Assembly: GCA_033856025.1 (NCBI GenBank)
Contig: JAWVFQ010000037.1
Coordinates: forward strand, 258,802-322,801
DNA length: 64,000 nucleotides
Direction: 5' to 3'
From: AC-38 sp033856025
Lineage (GTDB): Bacteria > Actinomycetota > Thermoleophilia > Solirubrobacterales > Solirubrobacteraceae
The notes beneath the pieces are model-generated. The model saw nothing but the letters and a program-made list of their open reading frames with translations, was not told the origin of the DNA and did not search any database. Positions 60,190-64,000 of the stretch are shown piece by piece. The stretch's first letter is position 1. Each line of letters begins with the position of its first letter. The translations under genes were made by a program, and so were the position numbers.

Positions 60190-61833
60190 TTATCGCGCGC
60201 CCGCGGGCACGGCCGGCTCCTCCTCACGCGTCGGGCGCGGGTCCCGGGACGCCGGGCCCGCGGCCGTCGGCTCCTCCGCGCCCAGTCCGAGCTCGGAGCG
60301 GACCCGCAACTCGTCGAAGGACCGCTCGCCATCCTCGGAGCGACCGAGCATGGTGCCCAGCCAGCAGCCGATGAACCCGAGCGGGACCGACACGATCGCG
60401 GGGTTCTCCAGCGCGAACGGGGAGCCCTGGGAGTCCGGCCCCGGCCACACGGTCGGGCTGAGCAGGATCAGCCCGACCGAGCTGATCACGCCGATCAGCA
60501 CTCCGGTGACCGCACCAGCCGTGTTGAAGCGCCGCCAGGTCAGGGCGAGCAGGAGCGACGGGAAGTTGGCGGACGCCGCGACGGCGAATGCCAGCCCGAC
60601 CATGAACGACACGTTGAGCCCGGCGCCGCCGACGATCGCGACGCCGATGGCGACAGCGCCGATGGCGAAGGCGGCGATCTTGGCGACCCACACCTCCTCG
60701 CGCTCGGAGTCGCGCCCGCGGCGCACGACGTTCGACCACACGTCGTGGGCCACCGCGCCCGAGGCGGAGATCACGAGCCCCGCCACGACGGCGAGAATGG
60801 TCGCGAAGGCGACCGCGGCCACGATGGCGAGGACGAGGTCGCCTCCGGTCGTGCCCGCCCCGCCGCCGAGCTCCTGCGCCAGGACCGGCACGGCGAGGTT
60901 CCCGCCCTTGCCCGCGGCGGCCTCCCCACCGGAGCCGAGGATCGCCCGGGCGCCGAGGCCCAGCGCGATCGTCATCAGGTAGAAGCTGCCGATCAGCGCA
61001 GTCGCCCACATGACGGACTTGCGGGCGGCCTTCGCGTCGGGGACGGTGAAGAACCGCATCAGGATGTGCGGCAATCCCGCCGTCCCGAGCACCAGCCCGA
61101 TGCCCAGCGACACCGTGTCGATCGGGTTGGTGAACCGCAGACCGGGCTCGAGGAACTTGTGCCCCTTCGGCGACTTGTCGACGGCCCGGTTGAACAGGTC
61201 CACCGGGTTCCACCCGATCCGGTTCAGCACCAGCACGGTCAGCGCGACGCCGGTGGCCAGCATCAGGACGGCCTTCACGATCTGCACCCAGGTCGTGGCC
61301 AGCATGCCGCCGAAGACGACGTAGCAGAGCATGAAGGCGCCGGTGATGATCACCGCCAGCGAGAAGTCGATGCCCACCAGCGCCTGGATGAGCACGCCCG
61401 CGCCGACCATCTGCGCGATCAGGTAGAAGGCGACCACCGACAGCGTCCCGAGTGCGGCCGCGGTCCGGGCGGGTCCCTGGCGCAGCCGGAACGCCAGGGT
61501 GTCGGCGATGGTGAACTTGCCCGAGTTGCGCATCCGCTCGGCCAGCAGGAACAGGACGGTCAGGAAGGCGACGATGAAGCCGACGGCGTACAGGAAGCCG
61601 TCGAAGCCGAACAGGAAGATCAGCCCGCCGATCCCCAAGAAGGAAGCGGCCGACATGTAGTCGCCGGCGATCGCCAGGCCGTTCTGCGGCGCGCTGATCC
61701 CGCGCCCGGCGGCCCAGAAGTCGGTGGCCGTGCGGGTCCGGCGCGAGGCCCAGAAGGTGATGAGCAGGGTGACGGCGAGGACGATGCCGAAGGCGCCCAG
61801 GGCGGTCTGGTTGACGGCGGCCAGGACGGTCAT
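60190..61833 (-). CDS. actP: Cation/acetate symporter (SSS family)
   Basis: A 547-residue sodium/solute symporter with about 13 TM helices. Motifs: DFWAAGRGISAPQNGLAIAG near 37 and AGDYMSAASFLGIGGLIFLF near 56, typical of ActP; GTAGLPHILMRFFTVPDAKA near 250. The tail is hydrophilic. ATGA overlap with the DUF485 gene upstream and acs immediately downstream support acetate as substrate. Confidence 0.92.
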   Translation of the reverse strand: MTVLAAVNQTALGAFGIVLAVTLLITFWASRRTRTATDFWAAGRGISAPQNGLAIAGDYMSAASFLGIGGLIFLFGFDGFLYAVGFIVAFLTVLFLLAERMRNSGKFTIADTLAFRLRQGPARTAAALGTLSVVAFYLIAQMVGAGVLIQALVGIDFSLAVIITGAFMLCYVVFGGMLATTWVQIVKAVLMLATGVALTVLVLNRIGWNPVDLFNRAVDKSPKGHKFLEPGLRFTNPIDTVSLGIGLVLGTAGLPHILMRFFTVPDAKAARKSVMWATALIGSFYLMTIALGLGARAILGSGGEAAAGKGGNLAVPVLAQELGGGAGTTGGDLVLAIVAAVAFATILAVVAGLVISASGAVAHDVWSNVVRRGRDSEREEVWVAKIAAFAIGAVAIGVAIVGGAGLNVSFMVGLAFAVAASANFPSLLLALTWRRFNTAGAVTGVLIGVISSVGLILLSPTVWPGPDSQGSPFALENPAIVSVPLGFIGCWLGTMLGRSEDGERSFDELRVRSELGLGAEEPTAAGPASRDPRPTREEEPAVPAGAR

Positions 61834-62231
61834 CGCGCGACCTCCTCATGCTCGACGGCGCCGTTCCCGGAGGGCCGGCTGATCCCCATGGGGCTCGAGT
61901 CGGTCCCCGGCCGCGAGAGCTCCAGCGCGCGGCGGCGCGCCCGGTCGCGCAGCGGGTCCCACTCGCGCGAGGCCTTGCGCAGATACCAGGCGCACAGGAA
62001 CCACGTCATCGCGAACTGGCTCAGCGCCAGGGCGTAGCCGACCGTGAACCCCTGGTAGATCGACCTCCCCATGAAGCTCTCGGCGTAGCCGGCGAGCAGC
62101 ACGAACCCGAAGTACCACGTGAAGAAGAAGGCGCAGGCGCCCACGACCCAACGGCGCTTGGCCCGCACAAGCTCCTGGAACTCGGGCGTGCGGACGGCCG
62201 CACCCCAATCGATGGCAGGACGCGAAGCCAT
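61830..62231 (-). CDS. DUF485 membrane protein
   Basis: A 133-residue DUF485 protein with two TM helices (about 32-52 and 65-88) and the family pattern FQELVRAKRRWVVGACAFFF, then GYAESFMGRS and FAMTWFLCAWYLRKASREWD. It is nearly always found before actP-like symporters. The C-terminal 35 residues are disordered. It is the first gene of the DUF485-actP-acs operon. Confidence 0.92.
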   Translation of the reverse strand: MASRPAIDWGAAVRTPEFQELVRAKRRWVVGACAFFFTWYFGFVLLAGYAESFMGRSIYQGFTVGYALALSQFAMTWFLCAWYLRKASREWDPLRDRARRRALELSRPGTDSSPMGISRPSGNGAVEHEEVAR

Positions 62232-62294
62232 TCCCTCCCCCTCTCGCTTGGGTGTTTTGTTACTTCCCTCCGGAGGGCGATGGAAAACGGCTGT

Positions 62295-63164
62295 TCAGCG
62301 GCGCTTCTTGCGCTTGCGCTTGCGCGCGGAGGCCGAGCGCGACGAGGTGACCGGCGCGGGCCCGGCGGTGGCCGGCTCCGCGGTGGCGGCGGGCTCGGCG
62401 TCGCGCTCGCGCTGGGCGCGCTCCGCGAGCTCCTGGCGGGTGGGCCACGGGACCTCGCGGACCTCCTCCCACGCCCGGGGGACGCCGGTGGGCCAGCGGC
62501 CGAGCAGCAGGGCGGCCAGGGCGGCCAGCCAGAACGTCTGGACGACCGGCGGCCCGGGCGCGAGCGGCAGGATGAACAGCGCGCCGACGATGATCCCCAA
62601 GAAGCCCATGAAGCGGGTGAGCAGGCCGGCCCGCATGGCGTTCAGCGAGATCATCACGAAGGCGAAGGCCAGCGAGAGCTGGGAGGCCAGGCCCGCCGCG
62701 CCGAGCGCCTTGAGGGCCGGGAGGTCGAACACCTTCTTGGCCTCCTGGTAGGTCTGGTCGCCGGTCGCCGCGAACGTCGCGGCGTGGTCGGCCAGGATCA
62801 CCTGCGAGGCGACCTGGACGACGGTGAGCAGCCCGCAGCCGATCAGCAGGACCACCAGCGCGGCCCGGGGCAGCTGCGAGCGGCGGAAGCGCGTGACCCG
62901 GTACAGGTAGTACATGGGATAGACCAGGGCCAGCGCGCCGAGCGAGAGCAGGATCGCGTAGACGAGCAGCTCGCCGGAGTGGTGGTGGAAGTACAGGAGG
63001 CGGCTGGCCGAGTCCTTGGGCTGGTCGCCCAGGGTGCGCGCGCCCACCAGCGCGCCGGCCATCGGCAGGATGGCCGCGGCGACGGCGGTGGCGGCGGCCA
63101 GCGGGGCGTTGCGGCGCTCCCACTCGCGCTGCTCCTCGCGCTCGCGCTTTGTCGGCTCGGTCAT
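62295..63164 (-). CDS. Multi-TM membrane protein, unknown family
   Basis: A 289-residue protein with about six TM segments between residues 22 and 240 and a Lys/Arg-rich C-terminal tail (SARKRKRKKRR). The N terminus is strongly charged (TKREREEQREWERR). It shows DQTYQEAKKVFDLPALKALG in a loop after the third TM segment. No recognised family, although it is reminiscent of DUF4386-like proteins. The ATG overlaps the stop of the small upstream gene (ATGA). Confidence 0.6.
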   Translation of the reverse strand: MTEPTKREREEQREWERRNAPLAAATAVAAAILPMAGALVGARTLGDQPKDSASRLLYFHHHSGELLVYAILLSLGALALVYPMYYLYRVTRFRRSQLPRAALVVLLIGCGLLTVVQVASQVILADHAATFAATGDQTYQEAKKVFDLPALKALGAAGLASQLSLAFAFVMISLNAMRAGLLTRFMGFLGIIVGALFILPLAPGPPVVQTFWLAALAALLLGRWPTGVPRAWEEVREVPWPTRQELAERAQRERDAEPAATAEPATAGPAPVTSSRSASARKRKRKKRR

Positions 63165-63358
63165 GACCGAGTTTCGGCAGGCGGCTCGGTCCGCCGGTGG
63201 GGCGGCCGGACCGGCGGGTCCCAGGCGTCGTCGGGCTCCAGGAAGCGGGCGACCCGGTCGCCGGCGGCGAGCAGGAGGTCGAGGGCGGGCGCGGCGAGGG
63301 CGATGCCCGTCTCGAAGCGGTCGCGCCAGGCCAGCTGCGTGGGAGTGGGCCCTGCCAT
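63161..63358 (-). CDS. Small hypothetical protein
   Basis: A 65-residue protein beginning MAGPTPTQLAWRDRFETGIA with an amphipathic or weakly hydrophobic stretch (ALAAPALDLLLAAGDRVARF) and a Pro/Arg-rich end. It overlaps the following membrane protein gene by 4 nt, so it is probably co-translated. No family recognised. Confidence 0.5.
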   Translation of the reverse strand: MAGPTPTQLAWRDRFETGIALAAPALDLLLAAGDRVARFLEPDDAWDPPVRPPHRRTEPPAETRS

Positions 63359-63417
63359 GGGGACGGCGGACTCTAGCCGTCGTCCGCCGCCCGGGGAGCC
63401 GGCGATATGCTCGCCGC

Positions 63418-63867
63418 GTGCTCATCCGCGACGTGATGACCGAGTCGGTGGTCACGGCCCCGGCGTCGGCGCACGTCCGCGAGGTCGCCGAGCTGATGCG
63501 CGAGCGCAACGTGGGCTCGGTCGTCCTGGTCGACGACGGGGGCGCCGCCGAGGCGATCGTCACCGACCGCGACCTGACGGTGAGCGTCCTGGCCGACGAG
63601 CGCGAGCCCGTCGACCGCGCGCTGGACCACGCGAGCGCGCCGGTGGTGACGGGGACCGTGGACATGGCGGTCGAGGACGCCGCGCGGCTGATGGTCGAGC
63701 ACCGGATCCGCCGCCTGCCCGTGCTCGACGGCGACCGCCTGACCGGCATCGTCACCCTCGACGACCTGGTCGTGCGGACGGGAGACGTCGAGCTCACCCA
63801 CCGGATCACCACCGACATCACCCGCGCCGCCCTGCCGGACTTCTACTTCCACAACCGCGGCGGGTGA
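63418..63867 (+). CDS. CBS-domain-pair protein
   Basis: A 149-residue protein consisting of two CBS domains (about 5-58 and 75-130): IRDVMTESVVTAPASAHVRE, GSVVLVDDGG, IVTDRDLTVSV, then ARLMVEHRIRRLPVLDGDRL and GIVTLDDLV. Such pairs bind adenosyl nucleotides and act as sensors. The GTG start at 63418 precedes the motif directly. Its stop overlaps the next gene (GTGA). Confidence 0.9.
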   Translation: MLIRDVMTESVVTAPASAHVREVAELMRERNVGSVVLVDDGGAAEAIVTDRDLTVSVLADEREPVDRALDHASAPVVTGTVDMAVEDAARLMVEHRIRRLPVLDGDRLTGIVTLDDLVVRTGDVELTHRITTDITRAALPDFYFHNRGG

Positions 63868-64000
63868 GCGGCGAGGAGCCCGCCGCGGCGTGCCCCGCCT
63901 GCGGCGGCCCGCTCGCGCCGTGGCGGCGGTCGCTGGCGCGGTGCGAGCGGTGCGGGACCGCGGTGACCGTCGCGCCGGGGGAGCCGGCCGGCCCGGCGGG
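63864..64000 (+). CDS. Zinc-ribbon protein (partial, cut by window edge)
   Basis: The visible 45 residues show a zinc ribbon C-P-A-C-G near residue 10 and C-E-R-C-G near 27. In actinobacteria such ribbons often begin class I methyltransferases, but the rest lies outside the window. GTG start overlapping the CBS gene stop. Confidence 0.6.
   Translation, partial: MSGEEPAAACPACGGPLAPWRRSLARCERCGTAVTVAPGEPAGPA

Noticed and set aside
59029..62037. A 1002-codon open frame opposite acs, actP and DUF485
   Set aside because: It is the high-GC mirror frame of three clearly homologous genes and has no recognisable protein pattern.

Overview
The window is very G+C-rich chromosomal DNA, densely packed, with many GTG/TTG starts and stop/start overlaps of the ATGA or GTGA type. 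The gene content points to a high-GC actinobacterium: a complete 14-gene nuo operon, a DF-type thioredoxin-like protein, DUF899, DUF4393 and secreted proteins with Arg-rich C-terminal beta domains. Thermoleophilia (Solirubrobacterales-like) fits best, but this is an inference from gene style, not from a marker-gene comparison.

Layout. 1-15466: housekeeping and accessory chromosomal genes, namely secreted hydrolases, an AlgH-like protein, a thioesterase with two thioredoxin-like proteins, pdxH, an amidase, a GroES-like protein, DUF488, a repeat lipoprotein, an M23 peptidase, a cytoplasmic molybdo-oxidoreductase with its likely FAD/NAD reductase, an MDR dehydrogenase, an LLM flavoprotein, DUF899 and a DHFR-like reductase. 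15472-26673: an integrated mobile element of about 11.2 kb in a tRNA-Arg(ACG) gene. It is bounded by 44-bp perfect direct repeats and lies next to the intact tRNA. 26748-38574: DUF445 and DUF4393 genes, a membrane GGDEF-EAL protein, two tRNA-Ser genes flanking crcB, secreted proteins, serS, a cytochrome c lipoprotein and a flavin reductase. 38636-53448: nuoA to nuoN for respiratory complex I. 53480-64000: a double-domain ThyX-like protein, a secreted protein, a second GGDEF-EAL protein with a possible sigma-28-like promoter, an acetate module (acs, acetate symporter, DUF485), membrane and CBS-domain proteins, and the start of a zinc-ribbon protein cut by the window edge.

The element is the most unusual part. 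It encodes a tyrosine integrase, an AlpA-like excisionase, a zinc-finger/Toprim primase, a RepA/DnaB-like ATPase and an HGG-finger protein of the kind found beside phage small terminases. A leftward five-gene operon includes one protein resembling the C-terminal tail of phage head proteases. There is no capsid, portal, large terminase or tail gene. Downstream of the helicase lies a 93-bp imperfect inverted structure built from four 18-bp repeat units, a plausible replication origin. Copies of AAGGGCG spaced exactly 11 bp apart occur near both ends and, inverted, upstream of the int operon, and look like integrase arm-type sites. Next to the right attachment site sits a cargo zone: a DUF4365 gene translationally coupled to an uncharacterised partner, a small PD-(D/E)XK-like protein, a DUF1508 protein and an orphan Phd-like antitoxin. 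Taken together it looks like a phage satellite (phiRv1- or PICI-like in style) carrying candidate defence genes.

A second notable item is an 85-bp dispersed repeat, about 89% identical between its two copies. One copy lies upstream of the flavin reductase and the other splits nuoJ from nuoK in an otherwise tightly overlapping operon.
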